Source: an uncultured Mycoplasmatota bacterium (lineage in GTDB: Bacteria > Bacillota_I > Bacilli_A > RF39 > UBA660). Taken from it: DNA of 64,000 nucleotides. A model generated the notes under the pieces. That model was not told where the DNA came from. It made no database searches and worked only from the letters and a program-made list of their open reading frames with translations. Every line of letters starts with the position of its first letter. The first letter of the stretch is position 1. The DNA is taken from positions 62,001 to 126,000 of the forward strand of contig CALEBF010000014.1 in the NCBI GenBank assembly GCA_937944975.1, given 5' to 3'. Below are positions 37,079 to 44,470 of this stretch, one piece after another. The position numbers and the translations under genes were made by a program.

Positions 37079-37123
37079 TAGGCCGTATGTTATTTGAAAA
37101 GCAGGCAAATAACATACGGCCTA
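37079..37123. repeat. Perfect 18-bp inverted repeat
   Basis: An 18-base arm at 37079-37096 is fully complementary to 37106-37123 with a 9-base centre. No T tract lies on either side, so it is not an ordinary intrinsic terminator. It sits between two convergent genes. Confidence 0.8.
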
Positions 37124-37128
37124 GCAAA

Positions 37129-37521
37129 TTATAATAATGCGGTATCGGCAATCGTAAATCCATTAGAAGAATCGTGAGTGACGATATAATAGCCGACAAT
37201 TGCGGCAAGAAAGGCAAGTGCCGAATTAAATTCTTGTAAATATAAATTCGTTGCCCTTTTTCCTTCTTTTTTTGCGATTTGAATATTTCCATATCCTACG
37301 TAAAGATAAATCAATACGACGATGATGATTAAAACACTGTTGAAGTAACTTAATTTTCTTGCTTCTTCATCCGAAAAGAGGCGCGGTTGATCAGAAAGAG
37401 AAAGGATTTTGTCATAGGTTAGAATAATAGATATGACAACAGTAAGAAGAAACCCCATTGCAGCGACTAATTGTATCGTAAGTAACTCGATTTGTTGTTC
37501 GGTCGTATTATTCTGCTGCAT
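37129..37521 (-). CDS. Small membrane protein, unknown
   Basis: A 130-aa protein with three hydrophobic helices (about residues 15-36, 62-80 and 100-115) and a short charged loop (SDQPRLFSDEEARKL) between the first two. The C-terminus ends DSSNGFTIADTALL. No family recognised. It overlaps the upstream deacetylase gene by 14 bases on the minus strand and is probably translated with it. The SD is weak. Confidence 0.6.
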   Translation of the reverse strand: MQQNNTTEQQIELLTIQLVAAMGFLLTVVISIILTYDKILSLSDQPRLFSDEEARKLSYFNSVLIIIVVLIYLYVGYGNIQIAKKEGKRATNLYLQEFNSALAFLAAIVGYYIVTHDSSNGFTIADTALL

Positions 37522-38809
37522 CTAATTTTGCCCTTGTTCGAATTTTTTTGACTGTTTCTAGTTCACTTGCAGTCACGAACTGATATCCTTGTTCCTTCAA
37601 GGTGGGAATGATGATTTTTAACGCGTCATAAGAACGTTTATGTGTATCGTGCATTAAGATAATCGATGTATCTTGACAAGATTTTAAAACACGATTTGCG
37701 ATCGTATTTGCATTTTTTATCTTCCAATCAGATGAATCGACAGTCCACATGATAGGTGTTAAATCCACTTGCTTTTTTAAATCATCGTTTACAGCACCAT
37801 AGGTAGGACGAAATACGCGCGGAGTAAATCCAGTTAGCTTCTTAATTGAGTTTTGTGTCTGAGTGATTTCTTCTTGTAGATCATTATGGTCTAATTTTGT
37901 TAGCCATTTATGCGAAAAAGAGTGATTTCCAATTTCGTTTCCGTTTTTTAGCATGGTCTGAACAGTTTCCTGGTACCGGTTAATCTTGTTTCCAATTAAG
38001 AAGAAAGTAGCAGTGACTTGCTCTTTTTCTAAGAGATTTAAAATTTGTTCTGTATAATAGCTAGGACCATCGTCAAAGGTAAGTGCGATGACTTTTTTAT
38101 TAGGATCGATTACTTTTTCTGGTATGGGAATTACATCGTGTTCTTCTTCTTCGAAAACGCCTCGCTCGAACTCGATTTTTAAACCAATCTTATCTAAAGG
38201 AAGTTCTATAGAAATGATATCTTCATATCCGGCTGTCAATTGTTCTGGATTATAATATAGGACGAGATAATCTTCTGTTAATGTAAAGAGGGAAAACTTA
38301 TCAAAATCAGGTACCATCATTTCTGAAAATTTTTCCATTAAAATACAATCTTTATACTTTGAAAGTAATGCCTCTTTGATGAGTGGTAGAATTTTTTTTA
38401 ATTCCTCTTTAGAAATGAAGTCTTCGAGTGTCAATATTTTTTTCTCCGTCTGATCTAAGACGTATGTATGAATTTTATTGTTTGAATGTTCTAATGCATC
38501 TGATTGTGACATTGTCGTGAGAGTAATCATTACATATCGTTCATGTAGTATATCGTAAGTATAAGATAGATTAAATTCGGATGGGGTTGAGAGGGATTTT
38601 GTATCTTTTTGAAATTTTTGATAGTCGAGATCGACATCTTTCTTTATTTGCGCATCCAATTTTTCATGATTGGTAATAGGGTAATTGATTGCTACTTTTT
38701 GATATTCCGTTTGACGAATCATCGTCTTTACTTTTTCGCGTACGACAGTTTTATCTTCGCAACCGACAAAAAGAATGGTAGACAAGAGTAGCAGAATTAG
38801 TTTTTTCAT
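37508..38809 (-). CDS. Lipoprotein polysaccharide deacetylase
   Basis: A 433-aa lipoprotein. The signal MKKLILLLLSTILFVGC has a lipobox with Cys17. Residues about 25-225 look like a DUF4163/DUF3298-type domain found in PgdA-like proteins. The C-terminal NodB domain has all five motifs: TFDDGP (near residue 245), HSFSHKW, RPTYGA, DSSDW and LMHDT. Such enzymes remove acetyl groups from peptidoglycan GlcNAc or from other wall glycans and lower lysozyme sensitivity. AGGTGATATGT before the ATG fixes the start; the ATG three codons upstream is rejected. It may counter the two muramidase-type proteins in this window. Confidence 0.9.
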   Translation of the reverse strand: MKKLILLLLSTILFVGCEDKTVVREKVKTMIRQTEYQKVAINYPITNHEKLDAQIKKDVDLDYQKFQKDTKSLSTPSEFNLSYTYDILHERYVMITLTTMSQSDALEHSNNKIHTYVLDQTEKKILTLEDFISKEELKKILPLIKEALLSKYKDCILMEKFSEMMVPDFDKFSLFTLTEDYLVLYYNPEQLTAGYEDIISIELPLDKIGLKIEFERGVFEEEEHDVIPIPEKVIDPNKKVIALTFDDGPSYYTEQILNLLEKEQVTATFFLIGNKINRYQETVQTMLKNGNEIGNHSFSHKWLTKLDHNDLQEEITQTQNSIKKLTGFTPRVFRPTYGAVNDDLKKQVDLTPIMWTVDSSDWKIKNANTIANRVLKSCQDTSIILMHDTHKRSYDALKIIIPTLKEQGYQFVTASELETVKKIRTRAKLDAAE

Positions 38810-38909
38810 ACATATCACCTGTTAAAATATATTCAAAACTAGTTGAAATCAATACAAAATAATTTTTATACGGAATATAAGAAAATAGGAGAGGGAAGGT
38901 GTATGATAA

Positions 38910-39266
38910 ATGGAACAATTATTTCCGGCTAAATTACTCGATTTACTTGTCATCAGTGTTACGTTTAGTATGATTGGCATGGTTTTCATACAGAAGTGTA
39001 AATCGATGAAGTTCGTTAGAAAAAAATGGCAAGTATGTTTGTTAAATTTGTTATTTTCTTTTCTTGTCGGAATGCCGTTTGCGAATGTTTTTTACGACGT
39101 TTCATGGTTGGATTCGATATGGGTAGGACTGTTTGCTTTTGTAGGAGCGCCATCTATATATGATGCGTTAAAGAATCAAAAAATTTTTAATTACAAGCCA
39201 AGCTCGCTACAGGATACGATAGCGATACCAAAAGAAAATGAAATTATGGTACCAAAAGATGATTAG
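38910..39266 (+). CDS. Small membrane protein, unknown
   Basis: A 118-aa protein with three hydrophobic helices (about 8-27, 42-60, 68-84) and a hydrophilic C-terminal 30 residues. A GGAAGG-type SD lies upstream. The compact three-helix layout resembles holin-like proteins, but no holin family is certain and no phage gene lies nearby. It stands alone between the divergent deacetylase gene and a terminator. Confidence 0.55.
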   Translation: MEQLFPAKLLDLLVISVTFSMIGMVFIQKCKSMKFVRKKWQVCLLNLLFSFLVGMPFANVFYDVSWLDSIWVGLFAFVGAPSIYDALKNQKIFNYKPSSLQDTIAIPKENEIMVPKDD

Positions 39267-39280
39267 TTCATCTTTTTTCT
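39254..39280 (+). terminator. Terminator after the small membrane gene
   Basis: AAAAGATGA at 39254-39262 pairs with TCATCTTTT at 39268-39276, then T. The stem begins inside the coding end. Confidence 0.85.
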
Positions 39281-39332
39281 TTTCAAACCAATTGATTTAT
39301 GCTATGATAATACTATAAAGTGAGGGACTAAA

Positions 39333-40655
39333 ATGAAGCAGGAAGGATATGTAAATGCAGAAGGAGCACCAATTGTACATAAGGAAATCGATAAAAAAAC
39401 TCTAATGATTCGAATCGGCATTGTTGCTCTTGTTGTCTTTATTATCATCTTTATTTTTATTATCGTACAAAAGAGTAGTAAAAATAAGAAATGTAATAAA
39501 ATCGAAGATACGATCGAGAGTGCAGCACTTTCTTCTGCAAGAGAACAAAAAATATTACCAACGGTAGAAGGAAAATCTGTTACATTGGATATCGATGATT
39601 TAATTAAAGACGGTACGCTATCGAGTGAAGAAGCAAACAATGGAAAAGATGCTTGCAAAGGAAAAGTGACAATTACAAAATATAAAGAAGATTATCATAT
39701 GGCAGTGAATCTAACTGGTTGTGGTTTCTGTGCGACGGAAGAAAGATATGGAAACTGGAAAGAATCAGATAAAATGCCATCTGGAAATGTGTATGTAGAG
39801 TTGGTACCTTCTTATAATTATTGCACGTTTGAAACCAATTACGGTATGTGGAGTGATTATTTGACAGAAGATCAATTGGAATCTAAAAAAGATAAAAAAT
39901 ATAAGATAAACTTACCAAAACAAATGGATTTGATTCCAGAAGCACCAGTGGATGCACATATTGTAACGATCGAAGAGGAGAAGAAAAATTACTATCGTTA
40001 TCAAGATAAAATGTGGAAATTCTATTCTAATCCGAATGCGAATTGTTCTGCATATAGTTCCGAGCAGCCAAGCGGATATGCAACAAAGGATGAAACATCA
40101 CAAATCGAATCGGATCCATCTCCATGGTCACTTTCTTACCCGGATGAAAAAGACTATCGTTCTATTACGAGAGAGATCGGATACCGTTGGTATTATATGG
40201 ATGGTAAAAAGAAAGTATATTGGAAAAATGGGAAGTATGCAGTAGAGCAACCTGGGGAAAAATACACCGAAAAAGATAATGAGTCTCCAATGTATTCTTA
40301 TACGGATTTAATGTGGCGTTGGTGTAACGGTGCAACAAGACGTTACATATCGTATAGTTCTGTTATGAATTCAAGTTTCCCATATCGTGATGATGAAACG
40401 ATGATTACAACGTCATGGTCTAGCTACGATGAAGAGTCTAGACTCGATGATACGAATCGTGGATATCGTACAGAAGAAATACAAGTAAGATCACGTTTTA
40501 GATATAAATACGATATATATTCTTTACCATTATTAGATAATTACGTGAGTGCAAGTAAATTTGAAGAGACGGTTGGAACGACATTAGAAGAGTTTGTAAA
40601 GCAACCAAATGTAAAAGTAGAGGTAAAATATACATATAAATATAGAAAAGCTTAA
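39333..40655 (+). CDS. Membrane-anchored Tyr/Trp-rich extracytoplasmic protein
   Basis: A 440-aa protein with a short cytoplasmic N-terminus, one helix at about 26-46 (VALVVFIIIFIFIIVQ), then a 390-residue outer domain rich in Tyr, Trp, Asp and Ser. It has conserved-looking Cys pairs (GCGFC near 130) and three degenerate repeats built on YxYxDxMWxxY/W (YRYQDKMWKFY, YRWYYMDGKKKVYW, YSYTDLMWRWC). No known family was recognised. A TTGATT at 39292-39297 is a possible -35. It lies immediately before three prepilin-like genes and has its own terminator, so it may be a partner of the pilus/pseudopilus system; this is by position only. Confidence 0.65.
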   Translation: MKQEGYVNAEGAPIVHKEIDKKTLMIRIGIVALVVFIIIFIFIIVQKSSKNKKCNKIEDTIESAALSSAREQKILPTVEGKSVTLDIDDLIKDGTLSSEEANNGKDACKGKVTITKYKEDYHMAVNLTGCGFCATEERYGNWKESDKMPSGNVYVELVPSYNYCTFETNYGMWSDYLTEDQLESKKDKKYKINLPKQMDLIPEAPVDAHIVTIEEEKKNYYRYQDKMWKFYSNPNANCSAYSSEQPSGYATKDETSQIESDPSPWSLSYPDEKDYRSITREIGYRWYYMDGKKKVYWKNGKYAVEQPGEKYTEKDNESPMYSYTDLMWRWCNGATRRYISYSSVMNSSFPYRDDETMITTSWSSYDEESRLDDTNRGYRTEEIQVRSRFRYKYDIYSLPLLDNYVSASKFEETVGTTLEEFVKQPNVKVEVKYTYKYRKA

Positions 40656-40677
40656 AACATCCCATAGGATGTTTTTT
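40654..40677 (+). terminator. Terminator of the Tyr/Trp-rich gene
   Basis: AAAACATCC at 40654-40662 pairs with GGATGTTTT, loop CATA, then T. Confidence 0.85.
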
Positions 40678-40690
40678 GTATTGGATCAAC

Positions 40691-40712
40691 TGTAAAATCA
40701 TGGAATTTTACA
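40691..40712. repeat. Inverted repeat upstream of prepilin 1
   Basis: TGTAAAAT at 40691-40698 and ATTTTACA at 40705-40712 are perfect inverted copies with a 6-base centre. A second pair, CAAGCT (40711-40716) with AGCTTG (40730-40735), overlaps the -35 box. Confidence 0.5.
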
Positions 40713-40732
40713 AGCTCGGCGCATGAAATAGC

Positions 40733-40761
40733 TTGATTCTTAGTTAAAATAATGATATATT
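40733..40761 (+). promoter_or_regulatory. Promoter of prepilin 1
   Basis: TTGATT at 40733-40738, 17 bases, then TATATT at 40756-40761 with a TGA extended -10. The same -35 and spacing occur before all three prepilin genes. Confidence 0.7.
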
Positions 40762-40788
40762 ATTATCGTATAATAGGAGGAGGAAAAT

Positions 40789-41241
40789 ATGAAGTCAAAT
40801 TCAAAAGGATTTACGTTGATTGAATTGTTAGCAGTTATCGTAATCTTAGCAGTAATCGCATTGATTGCAACACCTTTAATCATGGGAGTAATCGACGATG
40901 CTAGAAAGGGATCAGCTAAGAATGGTGCTTATGGTTATGTAAAAGCAATGGAAAATACAATTGCTACTGAAATGATCAAAGATACGACAATTTCACCATC
41001 TACAAAACAAACAAACGTAGGTAATGTTGTGTTTGATAGCCGTGGAAATAATGGTCAAATTACTACAGGATCTGCAACGAAACCAATTAACTTCAAAGGA
41101 ACACAACCAGATCGTCATAACATAACGATTACAAACGGAACTGTTGGAAATGGTTCATGTATTACAATTTCAGGATACTCATTCTCTATGACAAATGGTG
41201 AATGGCAAGATGCTGCAAATTGTACAGTATCAGGATCTTAA
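40789..41241 (+). CDS. Type IV prepilin-like protein, copy 1
   Basis: A 150-aa prepilin. The class III leader MKSNSKG is followed by FTLIELLAVIVILAVIALIATPLIMG, where a prepilin peptidase would cut before the methylated Phe8 and Glu12 stays at position 5 of the mature chain. The first 76 residues are nearly identical to copies 2 and 3. The outer domain then diverges but ends with the shared PDRHNITITNGTVGNGSCITISGYSF and a second Cys, a likely disulphide loop. SD GGAGGAGG. It has its own promoter and terminator. The family forms type IV pili, competence pili or pseudopili; no assembly ATPase or peptidase gene is in the window. Confidence 0.85.
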   Translation: MKSNSKGFTLIELLAVIVILAVIALIATPLIMGVIDDARKGSAKNGAYGYVKAMENTIATEMIKDTTISPSTKQTNVGNVVFDSRGNNGQITTGSATKPINFKGTQPDRHNITITNGTVGNGSCITISGYSFSMTNGEWQDAANCTVSGS

Positions 41242-41255
41242 TCATTAGAACTGAT

Positions 41256-41281
41256 AAAAGAGGGGGAGGCTCCTCTTTTTT
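41256..41281 (+). terminator. Terminator of prepilin 1
   Basis: AAAAGAGG at 41256-41263 pairs with CCTCTTTT at 41272-41279 around a G-rich loop; T run follows. Confidence 0.75.
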
Positions 41282-41332
41282 ATTATCTAAAAGAAAAATA
41301 ACATAGTTTACAATAGAATGGTGTTAAGAATC

Positions 41333-41361
41333 TTGATTCCGGGATGAAATGATGATATACT
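41333..41361 (+). promoter_or_regulatory. Promoter of prepilin 2
   Basis: TTGATT at 41333-41338, 17 bases, TATACT at 41356-41361 with a TGA extension. GAATCTTGATTC around the -35 is an inverted repeat (GAATC/GATTC). Confidence 0.7.
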
Positions 41362-41389
41362 ATTATTGTAATAATAGAAGGAGGAGAAC

Positions 41390-41869
41390 ATGAAGTCAAA
41401 TTCAAAAGGGTTTACGTTGATTGAATTATTAGCAGTTATCGTAATTTTAGCAGTAATCGCATTGATTGCAACACCTTTAATCATGGGAGTAATCGACGAT
41501 GCTAGAAAAGGATCAGCTAAGAATGGTGCTTATGGTTATGTAAAAGCATTAGAAAATACGGTTGCTACTGAAATGATCAAAGATACGACAATTTCACCAG
41601 CTACAACACAAACAACAGTTGGAAAAGTCGTATTTGATACACGTAATAATGATGGGACTACTACTCCAGGTACAGCTGGTAATGGAAAAACAATCAACTA
41701 TAAAGGAACTTCACCAGACCGTCATAGTTTGAAAATCGTAAATGGTACTGTTGGAGACGATTCATGTATCGTTGTTTCAGGATATGGATTCAAAATGAGT
41801 TCTGGAGAATGGCAAGATGCTACAGATGAAGAATTAAACGATTTAGGATGTACAAAAGCTGGTGCATAA
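41390..41869 (+). CDS. Type IV prepilin-like protein, copy 2
   Basis: A 159-aa prepilin with the same leader and helix as copy 1. The shared part runs through residue about 76 (to EMIKDTTISPA). The middle is different (NNDGTTTPGTAGNGK), and the end keeps PDRHSLKIVNGTVGDDSCIVVSGYGF, with a longer acidic tail (DEELNDLGCTKAGA). SD GGAGGAG. Its own promoter and terminator are closely similar to those of copy 3, more so than to copy 1, which suggests that copies 2 and 3 duplicated more recently. Confidence 0.85.
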   Translation: MKSNSKGFTLIELLAVIVILAVIALIATPLIMGVIDDARKGSAKNGAYGYVKALENTVATEMIKDTTISPATTQTTVGKVVFDTRNNDGTTTPGTAGNGKTINYKGTSPDRHSLKIVNGTVGDDSCIVVSGYGFKMSSGEWQDATDEELNDLGCTKAGA

Positions 41870-41886
41870 TTTGATGAAAGCAAAGG

Positions 41887-41907
41887 AAGGAGAATTTCTC
41901 CTTTTTT
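41887..41907 (+). terminator. Terminator of prepilin 2
   Basis: AAGGAG at 41887-41892 pairs with CTCCTT at 41898-41903, followed by T to 41907. Confidence 0.7.
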
Positions 41908-41955
41908 GTTGTTTACAAAAGTAACGCAGTTTACATAAGAGTTGTGTCAAGAATC

Positions 41956-41984
41956 TTGATTCTGGGATGAAATGATGATATATT
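41956..41984 (+). promoter_or_regulatory. Promoter of prepilin 3
   Basis: TTGATT at 41956-41961, 17 bases, TATATT at 41979-41984 with TGA. The flanking sequence is nearly the same as that of prepilin 2. Confidence 0.7.
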
Positions 41985-42012
41985 AGTATTGTAATAATAG
42001 AAGGAGGAGAAT

Positions 42013-42480
42013 ATGAAGTCAAATTCAAAAGGGTTTACGTTGATTGAATTGTTAGCAGTTATCGTAATCTTAGCAGTAATCGCATTGATTGCAACACCTT
42101 TAATCATGGGAGTAATCGACGATGCTAGAAAAGGATCAGCTAAGAATGGTGCTTATGGTTATATCAAAGCATTAGAAAATACAATCGCTACTGAAATGAT
42201 CAAAGATACGACAATTTCACCAGACTCACCACAAACAGAAGTTGGTAAAGTGACATTCACGCCATTAATGAATAGTGGAGCAGCTGGAACTAAAAAGACA
42301 GCAAATATCAATTATAAAGGAACAAAACCAGATCGTCACAATTTAGTAATTACAAATGGAACTGTTGGAAGTGGTTCATGTATTACAATTTCAGGATATT
42401 CATTCTCTATGAATGCTCAAGGTGAGTGGGCAGATGCAGACAATTGCACAGTGCCACCAGCTGGGGATAGTGGAGAATAA
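42013..42480 (+). CDS. Type IV prepilin-like protein, copy 3
   Basis: A 155-aa prepilin with the same leader, hydrophobic helix and first outer part as copies 1 and 2. The middle is again different (TFTPLMNSGAAGTKKTANINYKG). The end shares PDRHNLVITNGTVGSGSCITISGYSF with copy 1, and a C-terminal Cys plus a short PPAGDSGE tail. SD GGAGGAG. The three copies share an N-terminal half that polymerises and vary in the surface half, as expected for alternative or minor pilin subunits. Confidence 0.85.
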   Translation: MKSNSKGFTLIELLAVIVILAVIALIATPLIMGVIDDARKGSAKNGAYGYIKALENTIATEMIKDTTISPDSPQTEVGKVTFTPLMNSGAAGTKKTANINYKGTKPDRHNLVITNGTVGSGSCITISGYSFSMNAQGEWADADNCTVPPAGDSGE

Positions 42481-42491
42481 TTTATCGAATT

Positions 42492-42517
42492 AAAAGGAGG
42501 GAATCCTCCTTTTTTTC
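42492..42517 (+). terminator. Terminator of prepilin 3
   Basis: AAAAGGAGG at 42492-42500 pairs with CCTCCTTTT at 42505-42513, loop GAAT, T run to 42517. Confidence 0.9.
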
Positions 42518-42574
42518 TTTGCATTAAAGTTTTGTGAAAAATAAGTAGATCTCGTTTTATTCTTCTATAAAGCA

Positions 42575-42583
42575 TGGTATAAT
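42575..42583 (+). promoter_or_regulatory. Extended -10 promoter of nfo
   Basis: TGGTATAAT at 42575-42583, ahead of the SD CGGAGG and ATG 42602. Confidence 0.55.
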
Positions 42584-42601
42584 AATAAAACGGAGGTTGT
42601 T

Positions 42602-43516
42602 ATGAAGGAATTAATCATAGGGTCACACGTTTCTTTTCAGAAAAATACACAACTTGTGGGAAGTGTAAAAGAAGCGGTTAGTTATAGAGCGAATACATTT
42701 ATGTTTTATACGGGAGCTCCGCAAAATACAGCGCGCTATCCGATCGATGATAGATTGACACAAGAGGGATATCAATTGATGGAAGAAAATGGGATTGATC
42801 CAGTAGATGTCGTTGTACACGCGCCATACATTATCAATTTGGCAAACACGGCCAAGCCGGATAATCATAGGTTTGCAATTCACTTTCTAAGGGAAGAAAT
42901 GGATCGTTGTGCGAAATTAGGAATGACACGTCTCGTTTTACATCCTGGAAGTCATGTGTCACAGACGAGAGAAGAAGGCATTCAAAATATTATCGACGGA
43001 TTAAACCAGGTATTGACGACGGAAGAATCGACATATATTTGTCTGGAGACGATGGCGGGAAAAGGAACAGAGATAGGAAATTTGGATGAGCTCAAGAAAA
43101 TTATAGAAGGTGTAGATCATTCTGAATACTTGAAAGTATGCATTGATACTTGTCATTTGAACGATGCCGGATACGATATGACGAAGTTTGATGATTTTTT
43201 AAGTGAATTTGACGAAAAAATTGGCATCGATCGTATCGGATGTGTTCATGTGAACGATAGTAAAAATGTTTGTGGAGCGCATAAAGATCGTCATGAGAAT
43301 ATTGGTCTTGGTACGCTTGGTTTTGATACGTTATATAAAATTGTGACACATCCAACATTAAAAGATGTTCCTAAAATATTAGAAACACCTTACGTGACGA
43401 AAGAAGATAACGCCAAAGAGAAAGTATATCCGCCATATCGATTTGAAATAGATATGTTTCGAAATGGTAAGTATGATACAGAGTTATTAGAACATATTAG
43501 AAATTTTTATAAGTAA
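42602..43516 (+). CDS. nfo: Endonuclease IV (AP endonuclease)
   Basis: A 304-aa zinc-dependent AP endonuclease that cuts 5' of abasic sites in base excision repair. The family marks are GSHVSF near the start, VVVHAPYIINLAN, LVLHPGSHV, LETMAGKGTEIG, CIDTCHLNDAGYD, HVNDSKNVCGAHKDRHENIG and ILETPYV, which carry the His/Glu/Asp zinc ligands. Length is usual. ATG 42602 follows CGGAGG. It converges with a DUF2624 gene, overlapping it by 10 bases; the same two genes are neighbours in Bacillus subtilis (yqfS-yqfT). Confidence 0.95.
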   Translation: MKELIIGSHVSFQKNTQLVGSVKEAVSYRANTFMFYTGAPQNTARYPIDDRLTQEGYQLMEENGIDPVDVVVHAPYIINLANTAKPDNHRFAIHFLREEMDRCAKLGMTRLVLHPGSHVSQTREEGIQNIIDGLNQVLTTEESTYICLETMAGKGTEIGNLDELKKIIEGVDHSEYLKVCIDTCHLNDAGYDMTKFDDFLSEFDEKIGIDRIGCVHVNDSKNVCGAHKDRHENIGLGTLGFDTLYKIVTHPTLKDVPKILETPYVTKEDNAKEKVYPPYRFEIDMFRNGKYDTELLEHIRNFYK

Positions 43517-43770
43517 GATTGATATTTTTCTTTAAAGTACTGATATAATTCAATCATTTTCTGATAAGTCTCGGGTCTAACTTCAGATTTTACAGCTTGA
43601 AATAGAGTTGTTGGATCTCCGTATAAGACGGTTTCCCAATTTTGTTTGACATGATGGTAAAATAATTTTACTTCGTTTTCCGATAGTTTAATTCCTTGGG
43701 ACATCGCAAAGTTTATAATATCTTTTTCAGTTATGTTTTGAATGTACTTTCGAATGAAAAAATGATACAT
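43507..43770 (-). CDS. DUF2624 family protein (YqfT-like)
   Basis: An 87-aa soluble helical protein. The start MYHFFIRKYIQNITEKDIINFAMSQGIKLSENEV, with LFYHHVKQNWETVLYGDP and a C-terminal helix, fits DUF2624, as does the neighbourhood to nfo. SD GAGGTGAG before the ATG on the minus strand. Its function is unknown; the conserved N-terminal part looks like a small helical fold that senses or binds a partner. Confidence 0.7.
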   Translation of the reverse strand: MYHFFIRKYIQNITEKDIINFAMSQGIKLSENEVKLFYHHVKQNWETVLYGDPTTLFQAVKSEVRPETYQKMIELYQYFKEKYQSYL

Positions 43771-43852
43771 GATCTCACCTCTATTTATTATATGTGAGAG
43801 CTTGTAATAATGAACGAAGAATAGGAGTACACTATAGATAAGGAGTGATAAG

Positions 43853-44470
43853 ATGTATCAATTGATGAAATTGCCATATAGTTATGATGCGTTTGAACCG
43901 TTACTTAGTTATCAGACAATTTATTTACATCATGATAAATTGTATACGAGTTACTTAGAACGTCTAAACAAATTATTAAAAGAATTAAATTATGATTATC
44001 GCTATTCTATGGTGGAACTATTGGACCATTTGGATATTTTTCCCGTAGATCAAAGAGATCAAGTTTTGTTTTTACTAGGCGGGGTATTGAATCACGAACT
44101 ATATTTTACATCTATGAGTCCCGAGAAAAATGTAGAACCAATGGGAGAGTTAAGAAAGCAGATTGAAAAACAATATGGGTCATGGGATGCTTTCCAAATT
44201 GAAGTGATGCGTAAAGCCAATTTGATGGTTGGAAGTGGCTATACATTTATCGTTGTGGATAAAAATCACGGAATTGAAGTGATCAATCTAAGCAATCAAG
44301 AGACTCCATATAGTTATGGCATGATACCGATTGCTGCGATTGATTTATGGGAACATAGTTATTATTTAGACGATTATCATAAACGCAATCAATATATTTC
44401 AGACTTTTTTTCTATCATTGACTTCAAAGAGATAGGAAAACGTTATGAGAAGACGATCAAAGAGAATTAA
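43853..44470 (+). CDS. Iron/manganese superoxide dismutase
   Basis: A 205-aa SOD. The metal ligands are visible as His26 or His27 in YLHHDKLY, His81 in GGVLNHELYF, and Asp164 plus His168 in AAIDLWEHSYY. Second-sphere residues differ from textbook enzymes: GSGYTFIV replaces the usual GSGWAWL, and GGVLN replaces GG-x-x-N with His/Asn variants. The metal choice cannot be decided. It overlaps the next gene by 26 bases, so SOD and PBP share a message. A canonical SodA would be about 200 aa, so length is normal. Confidence 0.85.
   Translation: MYQLMKLPYSYDAFEPLLSYQTIYLHHDKLYTSYLERLNKLLKELNYDYRYSMVELLDHLDIFPVDQRDQVLFLLGGVLNHELYFTSMSPEKNVEPMGELRKQIEKQYGSWDAFQIEVMRKANLMVGSGYTFIVVDKNHGIEVINLSNQETPYSYGMIPIAAIDLWEHSYYLDDYHKRNQYISDFFSIIDFKEIGKRYEKTIKEN

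Noticed and set aside
38910..39266. Phage holin and a prophage remnant
   Set aside because: Only the three-helix layout suggests a holin; no phage structural, integrase or lysis gene lies nearby.
40789..42480. Prepilin triplication as an assembly artefact
   Set aside because: The 3' halves, the intergenic regions and terminators all differ between copies, so they are real separate genes.
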